Shown piece after piece: positions 24,832-39,985 of a DNA stretch of 64,000 nucleotides (the stretch's first letter is position 1; each line of letters starts with the position of its first letter). Source of the stretch: Margaritifera margaritifera. Taxonomy: Eukaryota > Mollusca > Bivalvia > Unionida > Margaritiferidae. The stretch covers positions 1,444,541 through 1,508,540 of the forward strand of contig JAQPZY010001176.1 in the NCBI GenBank assembly GCA_029931535.1. Direction: 5' to 3'. The position numbers and the translations under genes are program-made. Under the pieces are notes generated by a model. It was not told the DNA's origin, did not search any database, and saw only the letters and a list, made by a program, of their open reading frames with translations.

Positions 24832-27800
24832 TTGAGTTACATTTGTTTCACTTACCTGGCTGAAGGTCAGTTGATCCCATTGTTAATTTCAATATCTGTC
24901 CTACTAGTTCACGAGTTTGATGGCAATGTGAGTTTCTGGCACAGCTCTGTGTTCCATAATGCAACACATCTCAAGTGTCCTGTGTCCATCAATGATTACT
25001 TCTGGATATGTTTTAATCATTTGTTATGGACAGATTATGATGAAACTTGCAAGATAGCTTATTAGGTGATCTGAGCTCAAATTGGCTAACCATGTGCTTT
25101 TGCTTGCTAGGCATACATTAGTAAGGTAGGCAATTTGAGACCAAACATGGGCCCCTTGTTCTGTTTCTTGTATGTCCATCGAGTTAAACATATCCAAAAT
25201 AGTTGGCTAAAACTGTGTGTTAATGAGAGATTCTATCAAAGGCATGTTGTGGACAATGAACCAAATGACGATTCCATTTTAACCAAGAAAACGGGGGAAT
25301 CAGATTGCCCCCCCCCCCTCAAAAAAAGCTTTTTTCAACTCAGTAAATGTAAATTGATTGTGTAATTTGTTAGTTGTCGATTATTCTTACACTTTCATGG
25401 ATAAAATGGGCGGTATATATCGATCTGATTCCCTATTTTTGTTGTTGTTCACAATAAAATCATGACTTGCATGTTCTACTTCTACTTCAGATCTTACCTG
25501 CTGTACACCACTACATGTTAAGATAGTAGCTGTGTAAGCAAGTTGGTAATATCGGATGTACTTGGCGTATTGCTTAGTTGATGTAATAGGGAACTTATTG
25601 TCAAAATGTAAAGTGAATCATATTCACCCCTGTAAATTGGAAAGGTGGTTAATCAACAAACGTGGCTTATTCAACTGAGGAATAGTGTTTAGCCAGTTGC
25701 AAAGTTTATGACTGTTGAAAACATTACCCTATGCATTTTTGGTAGCTTAGAAATCTACGTGCATATCGCATGTTTACAACTATAAATTAAGTACATATGC
25801 AAGCTTAGCACACCTTTCTTTACATTGTCACATATATTTCAGTGTATATTGTTGCCCTTTTAGGCACTGTTATTGCTTTTCTGCACAATTCATACTAACT
25901 TCTGGAACAGGTAGTTTGTGCTTGAATGTGGGAGCAGGCAATGCGTATAGTTCCTTAGAATCTATTTGTTTCTAGCACATGTGTCAAAACTAATTTGTAT
26001 GTAATAATAACTGTCTTACAAGAAATGTGAATATATTGAGCTGATGATGAATTTTACTGGTATATACATATAAGTTTTGTGGAGTCTATATTTTTGATAA
26101 TGGTATGTATGAATTTGTAGAGATAAATGAGACAATAGAGTAGAAACTGGTCTATGTATGCAGGAAGATATTTATGCATGCATCACCATTGCAGTAAAGA
26201 AAAATGTAATCATTTTGGGAAGATTTTTACTTTTAATTTGAAAACATTTGAGTTACGTTCGCTTCACTTACCTGGCTGAAGGTCAGTTGATCCCATTGTT
26301 AGTTTCAATATCTGTCCTACCAGTTCACGAGTTTGATGGCAAAGTGAGCTTCTGGCACAGTTCTTTGTTCCGTTATGCAACATGTCTCAAGTGTCCTGTA
26401 TCTGTCAATGATTACTTCTGGATATTTGTAGGTATTAGTTATGAGCAGATTATGATGAAACTTGCAAGATAGCTTATTAGGTGATCTGAGCTCTGATTGG
26501 TTAACCATGTGCTGCAATGGAGGCTTTGCATAGAACGTTGGTATTGAGCTTTACGTCAGCAAGATCTTGGACAAGTTTGCTAACCAGCGAAATCAATGTA
26601 TATTAGTGAGGTGGTCTAGAATCTGATTGACTGCCCATTTTGGTTTAGGTCACATGACCAAAAATAACTTGGTCAACTGCTATTGCATTTGCTTGTTGGG
26701 ATACATCAGCAAAGTGATCAATTTGAGACCAACATGGGCCTCTTGTTCTGTTTTTGTTTGTCCATTCAATTAAACATCTCCAAAACAGTTAGGTCAAAGT
26801 GTGTGTTAACGACAGATTCTATCCAAAGCATGTTGACAATGAAACAAGTGAGGATTCCATTTTCAGCAAGAACGCGGCGGAATCAGATTGAAATTTCAAA
26901 GAAATCTTCCCTTAAATCTTTGAAACGAAATGAAATATGTCAAAATAAAGTTATTTTCCACTCTGTGAAAGTAAATGGATTATGTAATTTGTTAGTTTTC
27001 GATTATTCTTACACTTTCGTGGCTAAAATGGGTGGTAAATATCCATCTGATTCCCCTATTTTGTTTTTGTTCACAATGGAATCATGACTTGCATGTTCTA
27101 CTTCAGATCTTACCTGGTGTACACCAATACGTGTTAAAGTAGTAGTTGTGTAAGCAAGTTCGCAATATCGGATGTACTTGGGGTATTGCTTAGTTGATGT
27201 AATAGGAAACTTATTGTCAAAATGTAAAGTGAATCATATTGACCCCTGTGAATTGGAAAGGTTGTTACTCGACAAATGTGGCTTATTCAACTGAGTAATA
27301 GTGTTTAGCCAGTTGCAAAGTTTATGACTGTTGAAAACATTACCCTATGCATTTTTGGTAGCTTAGAAATCTAAGTGCATATCGCATGTTTACAACTATA
27401 AATTAAGTACATATGCTAGCTTAGCACACCTTTCTTTACATTGTTACATATATTTCAGTGTATATTGTTGCCCTTTTAGGCACTGTTATTGCTTTTCTGC
27501 ACATTTCATACTAACTTATGGAACAGGTAGTTTGTGCTTGAATGTGGGAGCAGGCAATGCGCATAGTTCCTTAGAATCTATTTGTTTCTAGCACATGTGT
27601 CAAAACTAATTTGTATGTAATAATAACTGTTTTACAAAAAATGTGAATATATTGAGCTGATGATGAATTTTACTGGTGTATACATATAAGTTTCGTGGAG
27701 TCTATATTTTTGATAATGGTATGTATGAATTTGTAGAGATAAATGAGACAGTAGAATAGAAACTGGTCTATGTATGCAGGAAGATATTTATGGATCCACA

Positions 27801-27862
27801 CCATTGCAGTTAAGAAAAATGTAATTTTTTGGGGAAAAGTTTTACTTTTAATTTGAAAACAT
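24832..27862. repeat. Array unit 1 (diverged left edge)
   Basis: A half at 24832, B half at 26248. The A half differs most from other copies. The short TATACATATAAGTTT...GAGACAATAGAG block found before other A halves is missing upstream. Marker near 27182 reads TTGGGGTATTGC. Confidence 0.9.
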
Positions 27863-30800
27863 TTGAGTTACGTTTGTTTCACTTACCTAAATGACGGTCA
27901 GTTGAGCCCATTGTTAATTTCAATATCTGTCCTATCAGTTCACGAGTTTGATGGCATAGTGAGCTTATGGCACAGCTCTGTGTTCCATAATGCAACACAT
28001 CTCAAGTGTCCTGTGTCCATCAATGATTACTTCTGGATATGTTTTAATCATTTGTTATGGACAGATTATGATTAAACTTGCAACATAGCTTATTAGGTGA
28101 TCTGAGCTCAAATTGGCTAACCATGTGCTTTTGCTTGCTAGGCATACATTAGTAAGGTAGGCAATTTGAGACCAAACATGGGCCCCTTGTTCTGTTTCTT
28201 GTATGTCCATCGAGTTAAACATATCCAAAATAGTTGGCTAAAACTTTGTGTTAATGAGAGATTCTATCAAAGGCATGTTGTTGACAATGAACCAAATGAC
28301 GATTCCATTTTAACCAAGAAAACGGGGGAATCAGATTGCCCCCCCCCTCAAAAAAAGCTTTTTTCAACTCAGTAAATGTAAATTGATTGTGTAATTTGTT
28401 AGTTGTCGATTATTCTTACACTTTCATGGATAAAATGGGCGGTATATATCGATCTGATTCCCTATTTTTGTTGTTGTTCACAATAAAATCATGACTTGCA
28501 TGTTCTATTTCTACTTCAGATCTTACCTGCTGTACACCACTACATGTTAAGATAGTAGCTGTGTAAGCAAGTTGGTAATATCGGATGTACTTGGCGTATT
28601 GCTTAGTTGATGTAATAGGGAACTTATTGTCAAAATGTAAAGTGAATCATATTCACCCCTGTAAATTGGAAAGGTGGTTAATCAACAAACGTGGCTTATT
28701 CAACTGAGGAATAGTGTTTAGCCAGTTGCAAAGTTTATGACTGTTGAAAACATTACCCTATGCATTTTTGGTAGCTTAGAAATCTACGTGCATATCGCAT
28801 GTTTACAACTATAAATTAAGTACATATGCAAGCTTAGCACACCTTTCTTTACATTGTCACATATATTTCAGTGTATATTGTTGCCCTTTTAGGCACTGTT
28901 ATTGCTTTTCTGCACAATTCATACTAACTTCTGGAACAGGTAGTTTGTGCTTGAATGTGGGAGCAGGCAATGCGTATAGTTCCTTAGAATCTATTTGTTT
29001 CTAGCACATGTGTCAAAACTAATTTGTATGTAATAATAACTGTCTTACAAGAAATGTGAATATATTGAGCTGATGATGAATTTTACTGGTATATACATAT
29101 AAGTTTTGTGGAGTCTATATTTTTGATAATGGTATGTATGAATTTGTAGAGATAAATGAGACAATAGAGTAGAAACTGGTCTATGTATGCAGGAAGATAT
29201 TTATGCATGCATCACCATTGCAGTAAAGAAAAATGTAATCATTTTGGGAAGATTTTTACTTTTAATTTGAAAACATTTGAGTTACGTTCGCTTCACTTAC
29301 CTGGCTGAAGGTCAGTTGATCCCATTGTTAGTTTCAATATCTGTCCTACCAGTTCACGAGTTTGATGGCAAAGTGAGCTTCTGGCACAGTTCTTTGTTCC
29401 GTTATGCAACATGTCTCAAGTGTCCTGTATCTGTCAATGATTACTTCTGGATATTTGTAGGTATTAGTTATGAGCAGATTATGATGAAACTTGCAAGATA
29501 GCTTATTAGGTGATCTGAGCTCTGATTGGTTAACCATGTGCTGCAATGGAGGCTTTGCATAGAACGTTGGTATTGAGCTTTACGTCAGCAAGATCTTGGA
29601 CAAGTTTGCTAACCAGCGAAATCAATGTATATTAGTGAGGTGGTCTAGAATCTGATTGACTGCCCATTTTGGTTTAGGTCACATGACCAAAAATAACTTG
29701 GTCAACTGCTATTGCATTTGCTTGTTGGGATACATCAGCAAAGTGATCAATTTGAGACCAACATGGGCCTCTTGTTCTGTTTTTGTTTGTCCATTCAATT
29801 AAACATCTCCAAAACAGTTAGGTCAAAGTGTGTGTTAACGACAGATTCTATCCAAAGCATGTTGACAATGAAACAAGTGAGGATTCCATTTTCAGCAAGA
29901 ACGCGGCGGAATCAGATTGAAATTTCAAAGAAATCTTCCCTTAAATCTTTGAAACGAAATGAAATATGTCAAAATAAAGTTTTTTTCCACTCTGTAAAAG
30001 TAAATGGATTATGTAATTTGTTAGTTTTCGATTATTCTTACACTTTCGTGGCTAAAATGGGTGGTAAATATCCATCTGATTCCCCTATTTTGTTTTTGTT
30101 CACAATGGAATCATGACTTGCATGTTCTACTTCAGATCTTACCTGGTGTACACCAATACGTGTTAAAGTAGTAGTTGTGTAAGCAAGTTCGCAATATCGG
30201 ATGTACTTGGCGCATTGCTTAGTTGATGTAATAGGAAACTTATTGTCAAAATGTAAAGTGAATCATATTGACCCCTGTGAATTGGAAAGGTTGTTACTCG
30301 ACAAATGTGGCTTATTCAACTGAGGAATAGTGTTTAGCCAGTTGCAAAGTTTATGACTGTTGAAAACATTACCCTATGCATTTTTGGTAGCTTAGAAATC
30401 TAAGTGCATATCGCATGTTTACAACTATAAATTAAGTACATACGCTAGCTTAGCACACCTTTCTTTACATTGTTACATATATTTCAGTGTATATTGTTGC
30501 CCTTTTAGGCACTGTTATTGCTTTTCTGCACATTTCATACTAACTTATGGAACAGGTAGTTTGTGCTTGAATGTGGGAGCAGGCAATGCGCATAGTTCCT
30601 TAGAATCTATTTGTTTCTAACACATGTGTCAAAACTAATTTGTATGTAATAATAACTGTTTTACAAAAAATGTGAATATATTGAGCTGATGATGAATTTT
30701 ACTGGTGTATACATATAAGTTTCGTGGAGTCTATATTTTTGATAATGGTATGTATGAATTTGTAGAGATAAATGAGACAGTAGAATAGAAACTGGTCTAT

Positions 30801-30891
30801 GTATGCAGGAAGATATTTATGGATCCACACCATTGCAGTAAAGAAAAATGTAATTTTTTGGGGAAAAGTTTTACTTTTAATTTGAAAACAT
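27863..30891. repeat. Array unit 2 (alpha type)
   Basis: Alpha markers: GAGCCC and GATTAAAC in A, GTCCATCGAG, AAACTTTGTG, and GGCGCATTGC in B. B half at 29277. Confidence 0.9.
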
Positions 30892-33800
30892 TTGAGTTAC
30901 GTTTGTTTCACTTACTTAAATGACGGTCAGTTGAGTCCATTGTTAATTTCAATATCTGTCCTATCAGTTCACGAGTTTGATGGCATAGTGAGCTTATGGC
31001 ACAGCTCTGTGTTCCATAATGCAACACATCTCAAGTGTCCTGTGTCCATCAATGATTACTTCTGGATATGTTTTAATCATTTGTTATGGACAGATTATGA
31101 TGACACTTGCAACATAGCTTATTAGGTGATCTGAGCTCAAATTGGCTAACCATGTGCTTTTGCTTGCTAGGCATACATTAGTAAGGTAGGCAATTTGAGA
31201 CCAAACATGGGCCCCTTGTTCTGTTTCTTGTATGTCAATCGAGTTAAACATATCCAAAATAGTTGGCTAAAACTTAGTGTTAATGAGAGATTCTATCAAA
31301 GGCATGTTGTTGACAATGAACCAAATGACGATTCCATTTTAACCAAGAAAACGGGGGAATCAGATTGGGCCCCCCCCCCCTCAAAAAAAACTTTTTTCAA
31401 CTCAATAAATGTAAATTGATTATGTAATTTGTTAGTTCACGATTATTCTTACACTTTCGTGGATAAAATGGGCGGTATATATCGATATGATTCCCTATTT
31501 TTGTTGTTGTTCACAATAGAATCATGACTTGCATGTTCTATTTCTACTTCAGATCTTACCTGCTGTACACCACTACATGTTAAGATAGTAGCTGTGTAAG
31601 CAAGTTGGTAATATCGGATGTACTTGGCGTATTGCTTAGTTGATGTAATAGGGAACTTATTGTCAAAATGTAAAGTGAATCATATTCACCCCTGTAAATT
31701 GGAAAGGTGGTTAATCAACAAACGTGGCTTATTCAACTGAGGAATAGTGTTTAGCCAGTTGCAAAGTTTATGACTGTTGAAAACATTACCCTATGCATTT
31801 TTGGTAGCTTAGAAATCTAAGTGCATATCGCATGTTTACAACTATAAATTAAGTACATATGCAAGCTTAGCACACCTTTCTTTACATTGTCACATATATT
31901 TCAGTGTATATTGTTGCCCTTTTAGGCACTGTTATTGCTTTTCTGCACAATTCATACTAACCTATGGAACAGGTAGTTTGTGCTTGAATGTGGGAGCAGG
32001 CAATGCGTATAGTTCCTTAGAATCTATTTGTTTCTAGCACATGTGTCAAAACTAATTTGTATGTAATAATAACTGTCTTACAAGAAATGTGAATATATTG
32101 AGCTGATGATGAATTTTACTGGTATATACATATAAGTTTTGTGGAGTCTATATTTTTGATAATGGTATGTATGAATTTGTAGAGATAAATGAGACAATAG
32201 AGTAGAAACTGGTCTATGTATGCAGGAAGATATTTATGCATGCATCACCATTGCAGTAAAGAAAAATGTAATCATTTTGGGAAGATTTTTACTTTTAATT
32301 TGAAAACATTTGAGTTACGTTCGCTTCACTTACCTGGCTGAAGGTCAGTTGATCCCATTGTTAGTTTCAATATCTGTCCTACCAGTTCACGAGTTTGATG
32401 GCAAAGTGAGCTTCTGGCACAGTTCTTTGTTCCGTTATGCAACATGTCTCAAGTGTCCTGTATCTGTCAATGATTACTTCTGGATATTTGTAGGTATTAG
32501 TTATGAGCAGATTATGATGAAACTTGCAAGATAGCTTATTAGGTGATCTGAGCTCTGATTGGTTAACCATGTGCTGCAATGGAGGCTTTGCATAGAACGT
32601 TGGTATTGAGCTTTACGTCAGCAAGATCTTGGACAAGTTTGCTAACCAGCGAAATCAATGTATATTAGTGAGGTGGTCTAGAATCTGATTGACTGCCCAT
32701 TTTGGTTTAGGTCACATGACCAAAAATAACTTGGTCAACTGCTATTGCATTTGCTTGTTGGGATACATCAGCAAAGTGATCAATTTGAGACCAACATGGG
32801 CCTCTTGTTCTGTTTTTGTTTGTCCATTCAATTAAACATCTCCAAAACAGTTAGGTCAAAGTGTGTGTTAACGACAGATTCTATCCAAAGCATGTTGACA
32901 ATGAAACAAGTGAGGATTCCATTTTCAGCAAGAACGCGGCGGAATCAGATTGAAATTTCAAAGAAATCTTCCCTTAAATCTTTGAAACGAAATGAAATAT
33001 GTCAAAATAAAGTTTTTTTCCACTCTGTAAAAGTAAATGGATTATGTAATTTGTTAGTTTTCGATTATTCTTACACTTTCGTGGCTAAAATGGGTGGTAA
33101 ATATCCATCTGATTCCCCTATTTTGTTTTTGTTCACAATGGAATCATGACTTGCATGTTCTACTTCAGATCTTACCTGGTGTACACCAATACGTGTTAAA
33201 GTAGTAGTTGTGTAAGCAAGTTCGCAATATCGGATGTACTTGGCGTATTGCTTAGTTGATGTAATAGGAAACTTATTGTCAAAATGTAAAGTGAATCATA
33301 TTGACCCCTGTGAATTGGAAAGGTTGTTACTCGACAAATGTGGCTTATTCAACTGAGGAATAGTGTTTAGCCAGTTGCAAAGTTTATGACTGTTGAAAAC
33401 ATTACCCTATGCATTTTTGGTAGCTTAGAAATCTAAGTGCATATCGCATGTTTACAACTATAAATTAAGTACATACGCTAGCTTAGCACACCTTTCTTTA
33501 CATTGTTACATATATTTCAGTGTATATTGTTGCCCTTTTAGGCACTGTTATTGCTTTTCTACACATTTCATACTAACTTATGGAACAGGTAGTTTGTGCT
33601 TGAATGTGGGAGCAGGCAATGCGTATAGTTCCTTAGAATCTATTTGTTTCTAGCACATGTGTCAAAACTAATTTGTATGTAATAATAACTGTTTTACAAA
33701 AAATGTGAATATATTGAGCTGATGATGAATTTTACTGGTGTATACATATAAGTTTCGTGGAGTCTATATTTTTGATAATGGTATGTATGAATTTGTAGAG

Positions 33801-33924
33801 ATAAATGAGACAGTAGAATAGAAACTGGTCTATGTATGCAGGAAGATATTTATGGATCCACACCATTGCAGTTAAGAAAAATGTAATTTTTTGGGGAAAA
33901 GTTTTACTTTTAATTTGAAAACAT
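30892..33924. repeat. Array unit 3 (beta type)
   Basis: Beta markers: GAGTCC and GATGACAC in A, GTCAATCGAG, AAACTTAGTG, CTCAATAAATG, and GGCGTATTGC in B. B half at 32310. Confidence 0.9.
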
Positions 33925-36900
33925 TTGAGTTACGTTTGTTTCACTTACCTAAATGACGGTCAGTTGAGCCCATTGTTAATTTCAATATCTGTCCTATCAG
34001 TTCACGAGTTTGATGGCATAGTGAGCTTATGGCACAGCTCTGTGTTCCATAATGCAACACATCTCAAGTGTCCTGTGTCCATCAATGATTACTTCTGGAT
34101 ATGTTTTAATCATTTGTTATGGACAGATTATGATTAAACTTGCAACATAGCTTATTAGGTGATCTGAGCTCAAATTGGCTAACCATGTGCTTTTGCTTGC
34201 TAGGCATACATTAGTAAGGTAGGCAATTTGAGACCAAACATGGGCCCCTTGTTCTGTTTCTTGTATGTCCATCGAGTTAAACATATCCAAAATAGTTGGC
34301 TAAAACTTTGTGTTAATGAGAGATTCTATCAAAGGCATGTTGTTGACAATGAACCAAATGACGATTCCATTTTAACCAAGAAAACGGGGGAATCAGATTG
34401 CCCCCCCCCTCAAAAAAAGCTTTTTTCAACTCAGTAAATGTAAATTGATTGTGTAATTTGTTAGTTGTCGATTATTCTTACACTTTCATGGATAAAATGG
34501 GCGGTATATATCGATCTGATTCCCTATTTTTGTTGTTGTTCACAATAAAATCATGACTTGCATGTTCTATTTCTACTTCAGATCTTACCTGCTGTACACC
34601 ACTACATGTTAAGATAGTAGCTGTGTAAGCAAGTTGGTAATATCGGATGTACTTGGCGTATTGCTTAGTTGATGTAATAGGGAACTTATTGTCAAAATGT
34701 AAAGTGAATCATATTCACCCCTGTAAATTGGAAAGGTGGTTAATCAACAAACGTGGCTTATTCAACTGAGGAATAGTGTTTAGCCAGTTGCAAAGTTTAT
34801 GACTGTTGAAAACATTACCCTATGCATTTTTGGTAGCTTAGAAATCTACGTGCATATCGCATGTTTACAACTATAAATTAAGTACATATGCAAGCTTAGC
34901 ACACCTTTCTTTACATTGTCACATATATTTCAGTGTATATTGTTGCCCTTTTAGGCACTGTTATTGCTTTTCTGCACAATTCATACTAACTTCTGGAACA
35001 GGTAGTTTGTGCTTGAATGTGGGAGCAGGCAATGCGTATAGTTCCTTAGAATCTATTTGTTTCTAGCACATGTGTCAAAACTAATTTGTATGTAATAATA
35101 ACTGTCTTACAAGAAATGTGAATATATTGAGCTGATGATGAATTTTACTGGTATATACATATAAGTTTTGTGGAGTCTATATTTTTGATAATGGTATGTA
35201 TGAATTTGTAGAGATAAATGAGACAATAGAGTAGAAACTGGTCTATGTATGCAGGAAGATATTTATGCATGCATCACCATTGCAGTAAAGAAAAATGTAA
35301 TCATTTTGGGAAGATTTTTACTTTTAATTTGAAAACATTTGAGTTACGTTCGCTTCACTTACCTGGCTGAAGGTCAGTTGATCCCATTGTTAGTTTCAAT
35401 ATCTGTCCTACCAGTTCACGAGTTTGATGGCAAAGTGAGCTTCTGGCACAGTTCTTTGTTCCGTTATGCAACATGTCTCAAGTGTCCTGTATCTGTCAAT
35501 GATTACTTCTGGATATTTGTAGGTATTAGTTATGAGCAGATTATGATGAAACTTGCAAGATAGCTTATTAGGTGATCTGAGCTCTGATTGGTTAACCATG
35601 TGCTGCAATGGAGGCTTTGCATAGAACGTTGGTATTGAGCTTTACGTCAGCAAGATCTTGGACAAGTTTGCTAACCAGCGAAATCAATGTATATTAGTGA
35701 GGTGGTCTAGAATCTGATTGACTGCCCATTTTGGTTTAGGTCACATGACCAAAAATAACTTGGTCAACTGCTATTGCATTTGCTTGTTGGGATACATCAG
35801 CAAAGTGATCAATTTGAGACCAACATGGGCCTCTTGTTCTGTTTTTGTTTGTCCATTCAATTAAACATCTCCAAAACAGTTAGGTCAAAGTGTGTGTTAA
35901 CGACAGATTCTATCCAAAGCATGTTGACAATGAAACAAGTGAGGATTCCATTTTCAGCAAGAACGCGGCGGAATCAGATTGAAATTTCAAAGAAATCTTC
36001 CCTTAAATCTTTGAAACGAAATGAAATATGTCAAAATAAAGTTTTTTTCCACTCTGTAAAAGTAAATGGATTATGTAATTTGTTAGTTTTCGATTATTCT
36101 TACACTTTCGTGGCTAAAATGGGTGGTAAATATCCATCTGATTCCCCTATTTTGTTTTTGTTCACAATGGAATCATGACTTGCATGTTCTACTTCAGATC
36201 TTACCTGGTGTACACCAATACGTGTTAAAGTAGTAGTTGTGTAAGCAAGTTCGCAATATCGGATGTACTTGGCGCATTGCTTAGTTGATGTAATAGGAAA
36301 CTTATTGTCAAAATGTAAAGTGAATCATATTGACCCCTGTGAATTGGAAAGGTTGTTACTCGACAAATGTGGCTTATTCAACTGAGGAATAGTGTTTAGC
36401 CAGTTGCAAAGTTTATGACTGTTGAAAACATTACCCTATGCATTTTTGGTAGCTTAGAAATCTAAGTGCATATCGCATGTTTACAACTATAAATTAAGTA
36501 CATACGCTAGCTTAGCACACCTTTCTTTACATTGTTACATATATTTCAGTGTATATTGTTGCCCTTTTAGGCACTGTTATTGCTTTTCTGCACATTTCAT
36601 ACTAACTTATGGAACAGGTAGTTTGTGCTTGAATGTGGGAGCAGGCAATGCGCATAGTTCCTTAGAATCTATTTGTTTCTAACACATGTGTCAAAACTAA
36701 TTTGTATGTAATAATAACTGTTTTACAAAAAATGTGAATATATTGAGCTGATGATGAATTTTACTGGTGTATACATATAAGTTTCGTGGAGTCTATATTT
36801 TTGATAATGGTATGTATGAATTTGTAGAGATAAATGAGACAGTAGAATAGAAACTGGTCTATGTATGCAGGAAGATATTTATGGATCCACACCATTGCAG

Positions 36901-36953
36901 TAAAGAAAAATGTAATTTTTTGGGGAAAAGTTTTACTTTTAATTTGAAAACAT
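33925..36953. repeat. Array unit 4 (alpha type)
   Basis: Carries the same markers as unit 2, 6062 bp downstream. B half at 35339. Confidence 0.9.
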
Positions 36954-39900
36954 TTGAGTTACGTTTGTTTCACTTACTTAAATGACGGTCAGTTGAGTCC
37001 ATTGTTAATTTCAATATCTGTCCTATCAGTTCACGAGTTTGATGGCATAGTGAGCTTATGGCACAGCTCTGTGTTCCATAATGCAACACATCTCAAGTGT
37101 CCTGTGTCCATCAATGATTACTTCTGGATATGTTTTAATCATTTGTTATGGACAGATTATGATGACACTTGCAACATAGCTTATTAGGTGATCTGAGCTC
37201 AAATTGGCTAACCATGTGCTTTTGCTTGCTAGGCATACATTAGTAAGGTAGGCAATTTGAGACCAAACATGGGCCCCTTGTTCTGTTTCTTGTATGTCAA
37301 TCGAGTTAAACATATCCAAAATAGTTGGCTAAAACTTAGTGTTAATGAGAGATTCTATCAAAGGCATGTTGTTGACAATGAACCAAATGACGATTCCATT
37401 TTAACCAAGAAAACGGGGGAATCAGATTGGGCCCCCCCCCCTCAAAAAAAACTTTTTTCAACTCAATAAATGTAAATTGATTATGTAATTTGTTAGTTCA
37501 CGATTATTCTTACACTTTCGTGGATAAAATGGGCGGTATATATCGATATGATTCCCTATTTTTGTTGTTGTTCACAATAGAATCATGACTTGCATGTTCT
37601 ATTTCTACTTCAGATCTTACCTGCTGTACACCACTACATGTTAAGATAGTAGCTGTGTAAGCAAGTTGGTAATATCGGATGTACTTGGCGTATTGCTTAG
37701 TTGATGTAATAGGGAACTTATTGTCAAAATGTAAAGTGAATCATATTCACCCCTGTAAATTGGAAAGGTGGTTAATCAACAAACGTGGCTTATTCAACTG
37801 AGGAATAGTGTTTAGCCAGTTGCAAAGTTTATGACTGTTGAAAACATTACCCTATGCATTTTTGGTAGCTTAGAAATCTAAGTGCATATCGCATGTTTAC
37901 AACTATAAATTAAGTACATATGCAAGCTTAGCACACCTTTCTTTACATTGTCACATATATTTCAGTGTATATTGTTGCCCTTTTAGGCACTGTTATTGCT
38001 TTTCTGCACAATTCATACTAACCTATGGAACAGGTAGTTTGTGCTTGAATGTGGGAGCAGGCAATGCGTATAGTTCCTTAGAATCTATTTGTTTCTAGCA
38101 CATGTGTCAAAACTAATTTGTATGTAATAATAACTGTCTTACAAGAAATGTGAATATATTGAGCTGATGATGAATTTTACTGGTATATACATATAAGTTT
38201 TGTGGAGTCTATATTTTTGATAATGGTATGTATGAATTTGTAGAGATAAATGAGACAATAGAGTAGAAACTGGTCTATGTATGCAGGAAGATATTTATGC
38301 ATGCATCACCATTGCAGTAAAGAAAAATGTAATCATTTTGGGAAGATTTTTACTTTTAATTTGAAAACATTTGAGTTACGTTCGCTTCACTTACCTGGCT
38401 GAAGGTCAGTTGATCCCATTGTTAGTTTCAATATCTGTCCTACCAGTTCACGAGTTTGATGGCAAAGTGAGCTTCTGGCACAGTTCTTTGTTCCGTTATG
38501 CAACATGTCTCAAGTGTCCTGTATCTGTCAATGATTACTTCTGGATATTTGTAGGTATTAGTTATGAGCAGATTATGATGAAACTTGCAAGATAGCTTAT
38601 TAGGTGATCTGAGCTCTGATTGGTTAACCATGTGCTGCAATGGAGGCTTTGCATAGAACGTTGGTATTGAGCTTTACGTCAGCAAGATCTTGGACAAGTT
38701 TGCTAACCAGCGAAATCAATGTATATTAGTGAGGTGGTCTAGAATCTGATTGACTGCCCATTTTGGTTTAGGTCACATGACCAAAAATAACTTGGTCAAC
38801 TGCTATTGCATTTGCTTGTTGGGATACATCAGCAAAGTGATCAATTTGAGACCAACATGGGCCTCTTGTTCTGTTTTTGTTTGTCCATTCAATTAAACAT
38901 CTCCAAAACAGTTAGGTCAAAGTGTGTGTTAACGACAGATTCTATCCAAAGCATGTTGACAATGAAACAAGTGAGGATTCCATTTTCAGCAAGAACGCGG
39001 CGGAATCAGATTGAAATTTCAAAGAAATCTTCCCTTAAATCTTTGAAACGAAATGAAATATGTCAAAATAAAGTTTTTTTCCACTCTGTAAAAGTAAATG
39101 GATTATGTAATTTGTTAGTTTTCGATTATTCTTACACTTTCGTGGCTAAAATGGGTGGTAAATATCCATCTGATTCCCCTATTTTGTTTTTGTTCACAAT
39201 GGAATCATGACTTGCATGTTCTACTTCAGATCTTACCTGGTGTACACCAATACGTGTTAAAGTAGTAGTTGTGTAAGCAAGTTCGCAATATCGGATGTAC
39301 TTGGCGTATTGCTTAGTTGATGTAATAGGAAACTTATTGTCAAAATGTAAAGTGAATCATATTGACCCCTGTGAATTGGAAAGGTTGTTACTCGACAAAT
39401 GTGGCTTATTCAACTGAGGAATAGTGTTTAGCCAGTTGCAAAGTTTATGACTGTTGAAAACATTACCCTATGCATTTTTGGTAGCTTAGAAATCTAAGTG
39501 CATATCGCATGTTTACAACTATAAATTAAGTACATACGCTAGCTTAGCACACCTTTCTTTACATTGTTACATATATTTCAGTGTATATTGTTGCCCTTTT
39601 AGGCACTGTTATTGCTTTTCTACACATTTCATACTAACTTATGGAACAGGTAGTTTGTGCTTGAATGTGGGAGCAGGCAATGCGTATAGTTCCTTAGAAT
39701 CTATTTGTTTCTAGCACATGTGTCAAAACTAATTTGTATGTAATAATAACTGTTTTACAAAAAATGTGAATATATTGAGCTGATGATGAATTTTACTGGT
39801 GTATACATATAAGTTTCGTGGAGTCTATATTTTTGATAATGGTATGTATGAATTTGTAGAGATAAATGAGACAGTAGAATAGAAACTGGTCTATGTATGC

Positions 39901-39985
39901 AGGAAGATATTTATGGATCCACACCATTGCAGTTAAGAAAAATGTAATTTTTTGGGGAAAAGTTTTACTTTTAATTTGAAAACAT
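36954..39985. repeat. Array unit 5 (beta type)
   Basis: Carries the same markers as unit 3, 6062 bp downstream. B half at 38371. Confidence 0.9.

Noticed and set aside
24832..25065. Repeated 70-77-codon frames in the A halves of the array
   Set aside because: They also start at TTG. Some copies stop early (GATTAA against GATGAC) without other change. They are explained by array homology.
26683..27087. 134-codon frame repeated in the B halves of the array (for example 26683, 29712, 32745, 35774, 38806, 44871)
   Set aside because: It begins at TTG rather than ATG, has no family match or splice context, and its conservation follows from the near-identity of the whole repeat. The copy at 41838 is frameshifted by one T. 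Not evidence of coding.
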